Source: Echeneis naucrates (Eukaryota > Chordata > Actinopteri > Carangiformes > Echeneidae). Taken from it: a stretch of DNA of 64,000 nucleotides. The DNA lies in NCBI RefSeq assembly GCF_900963305.1, contig NC_042521.1:14171332-14235331 (forward strand), given 5' to 3'. The first letter of the stretch is position 1; each line of letters starts with the position of its first letter. The translations under genes were made by a program, and so were the position numbers. The notes under the pieces were generated by a model. It was not told the origin of the DNA, searched no databases, and worked only from the letters and a program-made list of their open reading frames with translations. Below, piece after piece: positions 1 to 12,526 of the stretch.

Positions 1-1690
1 CGTTACTCAACTTCAGGAGTGCTGATGGTTAAATTCTGGTCTAACACTAGTGAGAGTAGAACATGCATCCTCTAATGAAAACTGTTAAGAAGAAGAAGAA
101 GAGGCAAAGATAGAGCATGCAACTTGCACATCTGGTGCTGCTGCAGGACATTCAGAGATAAACACCGTAGCAGATGTCTACTGTTCATCACACACTTCAC
201 ACCGTGGCCAAAACTTTACTGAATGTTTGCATTAAGGAGGAACTAAGTGCCAGCACAGGCAGATGCAACAGCAGTTTCTTCCCAGAGGACATTTCAGTCA
301 AGTTCGCTCATGTAAACGTCCTCCTGTTGTGTCTTTGCAATAACCAGCATTTGCTATGAAATGGCCATTGTTATGGGTATGTGTATGTGACCAGACAGTC
401 AGAATATTACTCCATTCCCCTTTCATGCATAATAGTGCTTATATTCAATTATGCGAATTGCACATAACAGCAAATTCAATATTTCATTTACATTGTACTG
501 TAAATTCATACACTATTAATTTCAGTCTGTTTTACACTGAAGCTGACTTTCTTTTAAAATGAATGAAATGACAAGATCCACAACCTTGTGCATAAACGTG
601 CTTATCACATTCGTTCTGGTTCTTATTTTGGTTTCTCTGTCTTGGTGACTATTTGCCTATTTAATATCAAAAACATATCTGTTTTCTTTTCTTCTGTATT
701 TCACTTCATGATATGCTGTGACCAACTGAAAACCAGACAATGTGTGCCTGTACTCCAACCTTGTTCCGATGTATCACCCAGTGGACGATTAGGTCATCTG
801 AATCTTCACTGTTACGACCATGCAACCTGAAGACCAGACAACCAAATGTGACACATATCTCTGGCTCCATCTGATGGACATGATCAGACATTGCCATCTC
901 TCCGGCTAAAGGTACCAATGTACAGTGTAATCATCAAAATGACGCTAATCCTTGAAGCTAAAACATAGTAAAATAAGTCACATGCATAAATCTGTCTTCT
1001 GCATTCTTGATAATCTGTGAGTATTTCACTGTGCATGGAGGGGAGCCAAACGAAACTGGATCTCCGTGACCTGGACCAAGAGCTGTGGTGTACTGAGTCC
1101 TGGAGAAATTCTTAAGTTGTATAATGCAAAGCAGTTCAACTTCAATAGACAAAAAACAAATAATTATCAGGCTATAGGTGTGCATATAAAAGCACTTGAG
1201 GAGCCACATTGTTGACTAGACCGGTTCAAAAGAAAAATGGAGGCTTCTGTTTAACAGTTCAAAGTGAAGTCATTATATTGACTGTGCATTATACTGAGGA
1301 GGCAACACTCGTAACGTATGTTGTCTCGTGCAACATATAAGTTTGCCGTGTTCTTTCAAAAACCAGATTATCATCTTAACAATTCTTGTCTGGATAATAA
1401 CTCATCTTACAGTATAGCATATAGCTGTGGTGTTAGCAGATGGAAGGTGCAATGACAACAGCTTAATGACGTTTGGCCATATGGTGTGCTGCAGGGTTTG
1501 CTTTGCACACTCAACTGCACTTAATAATGCTCATCCGTAGACTCTCTCCCTATTGTTTAACATAAACGCTATATTTTGTCCTGGGTTTCTTTACCTGCAT
1601 CTGTGCCATGTGATTTGTGTTGCAGTGAGATAAATGATAACTATTTATTCATTAAAAACACTTTGGAACAATTGAGAGGATCTGCGTCTC
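1..1690. other. No gene recognised
   Basis: I see only short open frames without recognisable domains or a coherent exon chain. The stretch holds AT-rich sequence and a short GAA-type run near 90-103. It probably lies downstream of txnl4a. Confidence 0.5.
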
Positions 1691-1705
1691 ATGTAAATAT
1701 CCATG

Positions 1706-1711
1706 TTTATT
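1706..1711 (-). terminator. txnl4a: Candidate poly(A) signal of txnl4a
   Basis: AATAAA on the minus strand about 335 bases past the txnl4a stop codon. This gives a short 3' UTR. It is inferred from position only. Confidence 0.45.
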
Positions 1712-2045
1712 AAAAGATTAAATATGAATACATATGCTTATTTTGTTCAGTGTCTTTGAGAGAAATGTTCATTGTTAAACAAAATGAATAAAATGTTTTA
1801 CTACACACACCCAAAAATGTAAAAAAACCAAACAAAAAAACCAAAAAACTGCAACAAACAAAAAAAATTAAAATGGCACAATGTCACACAATGATGACCA
1901 CTACTAAGAATATTGTGTTGTTGGCGAACAAAAATGTTGAAAAAGATCTTTTGAGTTCTGTAACGTGTGGTCTCTGTTGTGCCACAAAAAAAAAAAATAA
2001 TCAGGGAAAAAAAACTCAGAAAAGCAGGGGGAAAAAAAATAAAAA

Positions 2046-3710
2046 TCAATATCTGTATTTTGTAGAATAATCCTTAGGAGACACCACTAGACCTCGCCCT
2101 TTTCTTGCTCCTCGGTATACTGTTTCAATAATGTCTATCATCTCCTGCTTGTCCTCCATTGTCCAGTTGATCTTGTTGTTGTTACCTGTCCCCAAATCAA
2201 TCATGATGTGTTTGTTCCTGAGAAAAAAAAAAAAGAAATAAATGCGAGAAGGCAAATGGAACTACAGCTATTGCTTCTACGCAATGAAGGCGCAGTGTCT
2301 TACCTGAAAAAGAACATGACAGTACAGGGGTCGTACAACTCGTACATCTTGTTGAAGTCAGGCACTTCTGTAATATCCACCAGGTAAATAACAGCAAAAT
2401 TTTTCACCTGTCAAAAAACACATAGACAAGTATAATATTGTAATAGTTAATATGCACAGCCCCAAAAGAAATTTTCAACACGAGAAAAACCACATGGGTT
2501 GGAGAGGTCTGGGTTAAAAAAAATAAATTGCGGGGGGGGGGGGCTGTAATTCATGAAATAACACTTTAACTGGGAATTTAATAATCAACATTCAAGAGTT
2601 ACATTTTAGCTTGTAGCTTGTGCTGAGATACTGCTCATGGAGACCTACCATCGCTGCCTGGTCCGTCCTGTTCCAGCAATTTTTTTTACCTTTTTACCTT
2701 TACATTGTTGTGGCTTTAGCACAAATCAGTTCGAATAATCTAATGCAGGTTTTAAAAATTACTGCAATTACCAAGTTTTTAATAGCTTTAATATCAACAT
2801 GACATTGATGATTGAGAATAAGGAACTCCAGCATAACACATTATAATGGAAATGCTAGTTGTAAAATCAGCAAGAGGCACTGAACATAATAATGAAGATG
2901 AATCTTCACAGCTGCCAATATAGTCTGTCACATTCACCATAAACTGTTGTGCCCCTTTACACTGTGGGAATTTAAGAGTAAATTATTTCTTAAGGTTTAA
3001 TGCTGTTAAACATTCACAGTGGGTTTTGAGGGACATCGAAAACATCTTTTCACTGTGGAATAAAATTTCATGAATGAGTGATAATGCAGGATTTAACATT
3101 TGGTAACAGTAACATCAGTAACATATAACCTCCAGTTGATACTCGTTATTGTGAAAAAAGCTGACACAACATGCCGCAGTACCAAAATGTGAACCTTCTG
3201 AGGAAGACGGCAATCAAAACGTGTCAAGGTAAACAACCCTTTAATTGTCTGAGAAGACAAAAGTAGAATGATTGACTTCTAGACATAGCATGTCTGCATT
3301 TTCGTAATCGTGTTAATCAATCAATAATAATATGTTTACTGCTATTTGTACTGAGAATATATTCATTGTTCTCCATTGTTGTTGTCAGTTGGAGGTTTGG
3401 CATTACACGCTGCAACCTCATCTGACATGTTAAATGTGAGACAGCAGAATGAGTCTGACTTTTGTTGCGGCTCACGCTTTCTCACGCGAAAAAGTTTTCT
3501 CTTTTGGTATGCTAATGTCCTAACACACGTGGATTACGAGGCAGGTGGTACTCAGACCTTTTCGGCGATGCTGTACAGGACTTCGTCCATCTTCATGCAC
3601 GTTGGGTCCCAGTCGTGACCGAAGCGGATGACGAGGACTCGGTCCTCCTCCGAGAGAATGGCTTGGTCGACCTGCCAGCCATTGTGGAGATGTGGGAGCA
3701 TGTACGACAT
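2046..3710 (-). CDS. txnl4a: Thioredoxin-like 4A (U5 snRNP 15 kDa protein, Dim1)
   Basis: Core spliceosome protein of the U5 snRNP and U4/U6.U5 tri-snRNP, acting in the nucleus in pre-mRNA splicing. Coding exons on the minus strand are 3710-3558, 2407-2304 and 2217-2046, with GT-AG borders. Together they give 429 nt, or 142 residues, the length of human TXNL4A. The protein opens MSYMLPHLHNGW and ends in KDYSTKYRY. It is nearly identical to the human protein as I remember it. It has one thioredoxin-like fold, with Cys38 in DPTCMKM and the second conserved Cys in YDPCTVMF; these replace the CxxC motif of true thioredoxins. The start is the conserved MSYM; an open frame continues upstream but is not conserved. 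Intron 2 is only 86 bp and intron 1 about 1.15 kb. A G homopolymer near 2532-2543 lies in intron 1. Confidence 0.97.
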
Positions 3711-4110
3711 CTTGACCCAAAAGCCGCCCTTTCCCCGAGCTGAAAACCAACATGAGACAACAGACCTGAGCTTCACATTTGGACCACAGCAGAATCGGCA
3801 TTTCAGGTGGCGGCGACGTGCAGTTAGCATGTAGCATTATAGCGGTTACTAACGAGTGAGGTTAAGCTAGCTAAGAAAGAGTCAGGAAGTAGTGAAAATA
3901 AAGCCTCCGTCACTAACGGAAACACCACAAGGCCACACATCTTACCCCGAAATGAAAATTAATGTGTGTTATATGGCGAAATACAAGCTCTATGACGTAC
4001 AAATCCGGCTTTTTCACCAGTGAAACCCCAGCGGCTCCGACTGTTTATCCTTTTGTCAATGGTACGTAATCGTACGTACGTAGGGCTCGACGTGCTTACG
4101 TCACGTAACG
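3711..4110 (-). promoter_or_regulatory. txnl4a: Probable txnl4a promoter and 5' UTR
   Basis: CpG-containing sequence directly upstream of the start codon. It includes a CRE/ATF-like TTACGTCA at 4096-4103, a TGACGT at 3992-3997 and CpG-rich GTACGTACGTA-type sequence near 4070-4082. No TATA box is obvious, as is common for housekeeping genes. Factor binding is inferred from motif matches only. Confidence 0.4.
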
Positions 4111-4260
4111 TTGATCTACATAATTGTAGAACATTGCAATAAGGCTTTATGACTGACCTCTGACGTTTTCAGTCAATATAATGGCTCTTATCAAACGATA
4201 ACTCGGCATTTAGATAACAAATGACTTAAAATAAACTCTGTACTTATTTCAGATAGTAGT

Positions 4261-4371
4261 GCAGCTGCGGTTGTTCTGTCCTTTTCATGCTACTTCATAT
4301 GTCAGCCAGGAGCCGGTGAATTTCTTTGGGTAACGAATTTTTATGCTATAACACTTCAAAGAGGAATTGTT
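4261..4371 (+). repeat. 110-bp segment, copy 1 (second copy at 6810-6921)
   Basis: The core CTTTTCATGCTACTTCATAT and following sequence recur at 6810-6921 in the same orientation. By eye there are about ten differences over about 110 bp. Homology stops sharply on both sides. This copy lies just beyond the znrf2 3' end. The family is not recognised. Confidence 0.85.
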
Positions 4372-4827
4372 AAATACCACCATTTAGTCGAATTAATCCC
4401 AAACATTACCTTTGCAAATCCTCAAGTCAAATGATGACATTTCCTCAGCTTTGCAGTAAACAGAAAGATGTTAGGTCTTCTGAATGAATTGGCTGGTGGG
4501 ATGAAGGAATGACCTTTTTTTCCGTTTCGTTTATTGACCTAATGAAGTTGAGCATTTCAAACTCTTAATTCCAAAACCAAAGTTAAGACTTTATATAAAT
4601 GATTGACCACCACCACCTGTATACCTTAACCTATATACATATATAAACATTCATACTTGAAAGCCCCCCCCCCCCCATTCTCTACTCATATGCACCAGAA
4701 AAAATGCATATGAATTTTAGATTAAATAATGACTAGTTCTAATTTGTCTATGCATATAGAGCCTAAATATACACATATACAAATGAACAGAATAGATCTC
4801 AGGCAGGAAAGAGACAGAAAACAAACA

Positions 4828-4833
4828 TTTATT
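4828..4833 (-). terminator. znrf2: Candidate poly(A) signal of znrf2
   Basis: AATAAA on the minus strand about 840 bases past the znrf2 stop codon. The interval 4834-5671 would be its 3' UTR. Inferred from position. Confidence 0.5.
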
Positions 4834-5671
4834 GTTGTGCAATTCATTACAGTACAAATACACAGTACGATGAACAGTTCAAAGGTTATAGGAAAACTTT
4901 CCAGTCAATGACATAGCAGCATATTATGGCACTCCTTAGAGAGAGTATGAATCATCATTAGATATGTCTCAAACTAGCCTTAATTTCACCACTAACCTAC
5001 ACAGTCACATTACCGTGGCTCTGAATGGCCAAGTGATTAACAAGGTCCAACTATTTCATGTTAGACTATTTGGCCTAGGACACATGATTGTTTAACAGGC
5101 AACAGTGAAAGCCAATTTTGCGATGAAACTTATATCTATTTCCTGACTACCATCAACAATGTAATCATCACTTAAAGCTGATATTGGCATTTTTTGAAAT
5201 TTATTCTGTATGGCTGTTTTCAATGGTGCCCAACATCAGCCTTCAGCCATCTTATCAAATCTTTGAACAGACATCAATAGAAATCTTAGAAAAGAGACTC
5301 TTCCACCATGGTGCTTATACAAGTCATCTGCTCTAAAACCGTACCCTGCTCAGTGAAACAGTCTTGTTCAGATCCTGTGTTGCACAAATTGTCTTCAGGC
5401 CAACAGGGGGCACAAGAAACATTCACAGATTTTCTGGCGACAAAATGACTCCACCAGTGGTTCTTCGAAACATCCCATACTGTCTAAAGAAGCATTTCCA
5501 ACGTCCATTGCGGTTCCACATGGCAATATGAAAAGTCTTGCTCACAGTAATGTCTTACATTCCCTGAGGAATGCCAATACTTATTTGGAAAAGACAGTGT
5601 TGGAATGAAATCAGGGCATGCAGTCAACCGCAGTGATGTACAGTTGCTTGAAACTGTACTCGAAGCAGCTC

Positions 5672-8600
5672 CTATTCAGCAGGATGCTCTGGACATGAGC
5701 GGTTCACTTTAAACCACTTGTCTATACACCTGCAACAGAAAATAGAGGACAGCAGTTTGTTTCTTGTAGCCGCGCAAAGATAAAAACTGAGCTAGACTTA
5801 GATTTAGATCAGGAACAACTATGCATTGTACGAATGAACTCCATCCACCAAGGTGGAAAAATATTCACCATGAAAATTTGCTTTCATGCCACAAGTCTGA
5901 TGAAAAGATTGATCTTTTTCTGTGTCACACCTGGTGTAATTGATCCATTTGTGTAAAATCAATCTGTTCTTGTTTTCTGTGTGTGGTGTGTGTGTAAGTT
6001 ACCCCTTATGATAGATACAGAGGCAGGGCAGTCTGGCAATAGTTTCTCCCTGCTCCATCTCTTCTAAACAGATGGAACATTCCCCAGAGTTTTTGGACAG
6101 GATGTCCTCTGAGAAAGACAAAACAGAGACAAACTGAGCAAAGGGCTGTCTCGCACACCAAGCCCTGTATCAGATGTTCAGTTCAAGCACTGAACCCTGC
6201 AAAACCATCTGTTTAACCTTTGGTACCTAAATACCAGCGCTCATCTGGGCCCAGATGAGCGCTGGTATTCTGCTCTACACTATATGAGTACATTAGCTAT
6301 CTGTATTGGGAATGAGTTGTGTTTTTACGGACATTTCTGTTTTAATCTTCGTAAGAAATTTTGTGTGTGTTTTAGAACAAGGAAAGAAACTGTACCAATG
6401 ATCAGGAGACACTGAGAAATGATAACAATGTAGTTTTCTTTGTCATGTGGTGACAGTGACAGGCTCCACAGTCAATACCTGAGACCAATGAGCAAATATA
6501 AATAAATAAATAAATAAATATAGATATATGTGTGTGTGTGAGTAACATACAGTACATACATGCTATTGTTAGTGTGCATCTCTCTGCACATACCTCAACA
6601 CTAAAAATGTTGAACACTCCACTTTTTTCTACACTTTCAACATTGTTGAGCCCAGGAAGTCTCAACAAGCGGAAAATGTGTTTCGTGAGAACTACATCTA
6701 AGAACAATATGTGTTTTTCTTTCCTGTGTGTGCGCATGTAGATGGGTGTGTACACCACACAGGTGCTCACACATACACTCTGCACATCTATGACAATTTG
6801 CATAGATGTGCAGCTGCTGACTGTTCTCCCCTTTTCATGCTACTTCATATGTCAGCCAGGAGCCGGTGCATTTCTTTGGGTAATGAATTTTTATGTTATA
6901 GCACTTTAAAGATGAATTGTTCGAATGATTCACATGTAGGTACAATATCACAAAAAACAGGATGGGAAGACAGACAACAAAGCATAAATGTGTGGATTCC
7001 TTTGTTACATTTCAGCACTATTTTGAGGAACATGCAATTCATTACTTTCCTCTGACCTTCCTTATAATTCTACTCTATTCTTTGCAGTTGCTAGAGTTAA
7101 TGGGTGCATTGCTAAAATTCATATGAAGACCTGCTGTGATTTAATAAAAATTATGCAATTTCAATGATTAAACTACTCCACTGTAAATGTAGTTCTTAAA
7201 CATACACACTGCTAATACCACATTATTAAAACACTTCTTAACATGTTATGCATTGGAGGTATTTATCAATTATATTAACATATAAAAAACATTCATACAT
7301 CAAGAGGTCCTAAAATAATTATGAGGATTCATAAGATGTTTATTACATTCCCTTTTTTCAATTTAGAAAAAGGTTAATACCATCCCTCATATGACCTTGT
7401 GAAAAAGAGTTACAAGTATGCAATATTTATTTTGAGGGACCTCAAGATGATTTTATAATCACTATAATATTTATTATATAACTATTGTGATATTGCCACC
7501 TTTACTCTAGTGAGGAGTCCAAATATTACCTTCATGTAATTGTGTCACCATTAAGTTTCACTTGTGGATTCATGGGTCTATTTTTTAGCAAAACTGAGGC
7601 GTGAAGGATGTAATAGGGCTCTGTGGCAACAAAAACCTGATGCCCATAATCATCGACTTTCTCTCATGCCGTGAGCTTTGATTCCTTACTGTTGTAGGAG
7701 AGGTACGTTTCGCTGAAACACACGAGCAGGTGTTTCTCTATTTCATCTGACGCCATAAACCTGGAGCAGACAGGACATTGGAAGCCTGAGAGGAAAAACA
7801 CAAAGACAACAGCATGAGGATGTGCCAGCATCTCTCTCATAAGCTTTTATTGTATGTACACAAGAGAGGACGCAGGACTACTCTGCATGAGCTTGATCTT
7901 TAACAATCCTACAGGGCAATCTGTAACAATCATTGCTCATTACAAACTCACCATGAGCACATCATCCTGCTGGCATTCCATATCATTTATTGCATTTTAG
8001 TTCATTTCTTTGTTTATAGGTTTATAAAGCTGAGCCAAACACATAGCTTTGTGACTCCGTGCATCTTCTCCGCTTCCCAAAGATTACCAGGCCAAGGGCT
8101 GGTTCACTTGAGATAAGCTAACTTAGTGTTAAACCTCATAACACCAAGGTCAAACAAGACCAACAAATGCAACCTATATGCAGGCGCTCATTATCGCTGC
8201 ATCTGCTGTGAACCTCAATGTTTGTGTCATGTCTCTGGAGGGGGAGAGATGCCTGCCTCACATGTGCATTGAATGTGCAAAGGTTATCGATGAGGATACT
8301 AATGATTACACTTCCTCATCAAGGAAATGACCTGTGCTGGTAATCAGAAGGTGGGAGAGCATTGTTGTCCTATCTTTTCCAGTAACCCTGACATTAGAGG
8401 AATCAAATGCTCCAGTGATGTCTGAGTGCTGTTGTGCTGTTGTGTGGTCTAGAGACAACGCACTAGTTGTGAAATAGCAACAGTTGGAGATTCAGGAAGT
8501 TTGTGTATGTTTGTGCATGTGTGTGCATGCGTGCGTGTGTGTGTGTCAGGCAATGTGTAACCAGCAGGAAGCTCTTATCTGCTGACCTACATAATGCACC

Positions 8601-9435
8601 ATTCGTTCTCAGTCTAAGAGAAAAACAAGCACATTTTGCAAGATATCCTAATAGAAGAAGATGAAAGACAAAAGAGAACAGTTCAGTACAGCAAAGCCAC
8701 TTGTAGTTCAGATTAAAGAGCAGAGGTGTCAAACAAAGGACTCAGTCATCAGACACATTATATGAACAAGGTATCACATGTCAAATGGAAAAATACTAAG
8801 CAGTTCTGACAACTGCTGTTTTTACACATTTTATCTGCAGCAGTGTCATGAACAAATGGCAGCAGAAACGAAGCAGGCCTCACATGTCGACTTAAAAAAA
8901 GTGAATTGCAGAATAGATTTGAACTACTACAGTTATGCCACACGAGGTAAAGTAGAGACCAAATGAGATAAGCTCAGGGTGACCAGCAATGACCCCCTCA
9001 CATGTCCAAGAGTTAACCTCGTCTCTACACTATTTCAACTTCAAAATACTATGAATGCGTTATTCCACCCATGAGGTGGTTTTATGTGTGTTAATATTCT
9101 AGATTTATAACCCACACAGTCTTACCTCCCAGCATGTGGGTGGACAGGTGAGCCGGTAGAGACCCTATAAGCAGCCCGGGGCCCTCATCGTCACCATCCA
9201 CGGCATCCAGACTCTGATTGAGACCGCGGGATCCCGTCCTGCCGCCGGCCGGTATGCTGAGCCCGGAGCCGGTTGGCCCTCCACCAGTGTAACGGATCCG
9301 GGGGCCGTCGGGTCCATTTGTGTACCTAAAGCCAGCAATTCTGTCTCCGCTGTTGGAGTTTCCAGATGGGAGATCGGAGCTGGAATACGCCCGTGTTCTT
9401 CCATTGAATACCTGGTTGCTCTGTTTGGCCCCCAT
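5672..9435 (-). CDS. znrf2: Zinc and RING finger protein 2 (E3 ubiquitin ligase)
   Basis: E3 ubiquitin ligase of endosomal, lysosomal and plasma membranes; ZNRF family members are anchored by N-myristoylation. Exons (minus) are 9435-9126, 7785-7690, 6108-6003 and 5729-5672, totalling 570 nt or 189 residues (human about 242). The N-terminus MGAKQS carries the myristoylation glycine, followed by NGRTRAYSSSDLPS, and exon 1 ends LLIGSLPAHLSTHMLGG, both ZNRF2 hallmarks. A C2HC zinc knuckle uses Cys107, Cys110, His122 and Cys126. The C-terminal RING runs from Cys146 (GECSICLEE) through LPCLCIYHKGCID to NRSCPEHPAE. Relative to the remembered human protein, the Ala/Gly-rich N-terminal spacer is shorter and the sequence after the C2HC knuckle (SETYLSYNKD) is divergent, so it may be a fish-specific paralogue (znrf2a or b). 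Confidence 0.93.
6230..6269. repeat. Perfect 40-bp palindrome in znrf2 intron 2
   Basis: Two 20-base arms, 6230-6249 and 6250-6269, are exact reverse complements with no spacer; the centre is GGGCCC at 6247-6252. Pairing ends sharply outside the arms. It could extrude as a cruciform or fold as an RNA hairpin. Its origin is unknown. Confidence 0.97.
6810..6921 (+). repeat. 110-bp segment, copy 2 (first copy at 4261-4371)
   Basis: Partner of the segment at 4261-4371, in the same orientation and 2.5 kb away, inside znrf2 intron 2. It shares GTCAGCCAGGAGCCGGTG and TTTCTTTGGGTAA blocks with copy 1. Confidence 0.85.
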
Positions 9436-9740
9436 GCTGTCTCAGTTTTACCAATTCAAGGTTTGATAGTGTGCTTTAAAGTTGTCGTTGTTGTTTTTTT
9501 TTTAGCCACGACACATGGTCACAGTGAGTCCTGAAGAACTGACACCAACAAAGGAAATAAAACCAAACACGGGAACAACAATAAAGTCGAGGTGATCCAA
9601 CATCTCAAAGTTTCATGCTGCGCCCTGTGCGTTAAGTGCGCACTCACTGACGCACAACTTAATTTCCAAATGGTTGTTTTTTTTTCTCTCTTGAGCGAGC
9701 CCTTCCCTTTTTTTAAACAAAGGAAAATAAAAAAAAAAGA
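9436..9740 (-). promoter_or_regulatory. znrf2: Probable znrf2 promoter and 5' UTR
   Basis: Region immediately upstream of the znrf2 start codon, preceded by the GC-rich first exon. It contains several T-runs and a GCGC-bearing segment near 9620-9650. No TATA box is assigned. Supported by position only. Confidence 0.35.
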
Positions 9741-11045
9741 TGAAAACCTCTTCAGTTAAACGTCCTCGGCTGCTGCGCTACAGACGACCACGTTGGCTCG
9801 AGTGTCGATCCACAGCTTGCCTGGTTCTACTTTGTTTTTGTCTTCAACTGTGTTCGTCTGGAAAGAAAAATAAAAGCAGGGATTGCCCCCTTCCCCCTGT
9901 GAAGAGGCTCAGTCAAACTAACCATACTCTACCAGGCTTAGACCAAGTCGCCTTCAAAGTAAAAGCATTTGACCCTGCCAACATTTACCATGTAATTTAA
10001 AAGAAAATTCTAAGATGAAGCTCCTGCTTTAAATGTCTTCCTTGTTTTAAGCATTTATTTGTGTCCCTTTTGTGTGGCCATTTTTGGGCCTATTGAACTG
10101 CCATCATATCACACGACCGCCGTGACAGCCAACTGTTTGTTCTGTTTCTGTGTAGATTTGGACTGATAATAACCTCCAGTGATTGTAACGTTTTCTTTAA
10201 ACCTGTGCAGCTTTAGCCATAACGCTCTGAGCTGTGTTGCACATATAGAAGTACAGTTAAATAAAATTATGAAAACGTTTTTGTTAGTTAATCAGTAAGT
10301 GTAATGGTGAAAATCAAAATTGGCTCACTCTAAGAAGCTTCTGTGCAATGTTCAGGCAATTTTGAAGAACTTAACCAAAACATGCTGATTGTGGGCATAG
10401 GTGTTAATGTAGGCACTGGTGTGGGAAACATCCAAAACCTTCACCTAAGTAAATATAACAAAACTGCCACATAAAAACACTCCCAGTAGCTCCAGGCAAA
10501 TGTGAGACGATGTAAATAAAGTTAAAGTGCTCATAACTCAGATCCACTGTTTATTATATTTTGGGACTATTATTACTGTCACATTTGTGCGTTGTAGACT
10601 AAGTTGCATTTTGCCAAATCCAATCAAAAAGTGCAAAATCTTCCTCTTCAAAGTTGCGGAGAAGAAGTATAAAGTAGCATCAAATAAAATAGTCAATTTT
10701 ACAATACCTCAGATTCATTCTTTATTCATGCTGGGATATTTGCACAAACACTGCTGTTGTCATTTGGGAGCCACCTGTAGACCGTTAGTGTTATATTTTA
10801 CTTTGAAGGCGTGATCGCTGCTTCCTGTTTTTAGGCCATCATAGACTCCAACTTGATGCAACCAAGAGTGGGCGCGTCAAGTGGCGCCTGACGTCAAGCC
10901 CAGTAACACCAGCAGGGCTGTTGGCACAACAGCAGGTCACCAGTCGGCTGTGTGACATGACTGGCCCTCCATGTTGAACGCCTTGTGCTCCATCAACATC
11001 AGGCCATGAAGGAAACACGCGCACACACACACACACACTTGTGGG
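9741..11045. other. Intergenic stretch between znrf2 and mturn
   Basis: No exon chain is seen. An 86-codon open frame starting at 9740 has no recognisable domain. Short AC repeats occur near 11020-11040. Confidence 0.45.
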
Positions 11046-11066
11046 ACGCCTGTCCTGTTCACACGG

Positions 11067-11072
11067 TTTATT
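11067..11072 (-). terminator. mturn: Candidate poly(A) signal of mturn
   Basis: AATAAA on the minus strand about 1.45 kb past the mturn stop. This would give a long 3' UTR (11073-12526) that contains the dinucleotide repeat at 12383-12428. Inferred. Confidence 0.4.
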
Positions 11073-12382
11073 GAACAATTTCACACACATCTGGGCAAAC
11101 AGAGGATACACTGCATGAGAGACATTCAAAGAGGCAATAAAAAGACAAAAAACATTTACAAGCCAAAGTAAACAGGCTAAAGAGAAAGAGAAATCTGATG
11201 CAGTCTCGCATGTGGATGGAGTGGCTAAAGGCAAAGGGGGGGGGCTGAAGCGTGGCAGTGCACTGGATGTGACATACAACAACACACTGTCAGATTTGAA
11301 ATAACAGGGTACGCAGGGGGGAGGCTGACGACAAATATTTTCTCTTCCCTGTGATATCGCTCAGGGGTTTGGGTGTGCACTTGTTAAATTTATGGTCTGG
11401 CTAAAACATTGAAAGAAGCTGATAAGTGCAAAACAACACACGCAAAAAGAGACTAAATTCAGGAGTTTATCTCATCAGGCTGTGCTGAGAAAAGAGGGTA
11501 ATTTGTGAGCCACCAGCAACCAGGAAGACTACAAGAACCAAGAGTGCCATGTGACAATGAGACACCCTAATCAGGAAGAGATTAAGCTGCAGCATGAGCC
11601 TTTGTTGTGATGATCATGTGGTAGAAACACTGATTAAAAACGCCTTCGTAAAGTGACTTCTAACGCTGGGAAACACCGACAGTCACGCCGCCAGAGGATG
11701 ACCCATGCTACTGTAAAGCTGCACACTGTCCACATGAGGAGCGAATGTGTGAAATTCTTCTGGTTGAAACTTATACAACTACTGTAACGGTGTGTTTAAA
11801 ACAAGTCAGACTGAGAGCTGGCCCTCCAGACTCCACCTCACGACTGCACACCCTCACTCCTCTATTTTCTCCCTATTCCCCTCCATCGAGTGGAACACTC
11901 CGCTTTGCTCAATCAACCCCTTCCCCGGCCGCTTTTTGCGTCATTCCAGTCTGCCTCGTGTCGCCACAAACTGTCAGTTTTCACCCATTCATCTTTCATC
12001 TCCTGCTCACATACCCACCGTGCCAACAGACACACAGACAAAGTAGGTTATCTGTCACATTAATCTCCACAGCAACAGGGAAAGAGTGTATTGCGGTAAC
12101 ATCTGACTGTACTTCTGCATAACAAAGCCAGCTGAGGCCGATGATATATTGCTGTGCTGTGGAACTTTTAACTAACCAAATGATGAATGATTATGATTCT
12201 TGCATTGTACATGGCTACAGCTCACATAGCCCAAAATGTGTGTGCGTGTTTCTGTTTGTGTGTGTATCTGTGTGTTTAGTTGGGGTCAATAAAGTGCAAC
12301 AGAGTGCACTCTTTGGGAAGCAAAAGCCACTGAGACATTCAAGAACATGGTGGTGCATTTTTAGCAAGTTGACTGTAAGTAT

Positions 12383-12389
12383 GTGCATG

Positions 12390-12428
<39 letters not shown>
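12383..12428. repeat. (GT)n microsatellite
   Basis: A long GT dinucleotide run, slightly interrupted at its left end. It lies in the likely 3' UTR of mturn, where it would be transcribed as (AC)n. Confidence 0.95.
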
Positions 12429-12431
<3 letters not shown>

Positions 12432-12526
12432 GATAAAAGTGTGTTGTTAAGTGTTTGGGCTGATGAGTGGAGGTCCAGGGCTCATAGGCAGCACTGCCTC
12501 AGCTGAAGGCCTCTTCTTGGGGCTCA

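Noticed and set aside
9740-10000. 86-codon open frame upstream of znrf2
   Set aside because: It has no recognisable domain, no splice-consistent neighbour exon, and is composed partly of low-complexity sequence.
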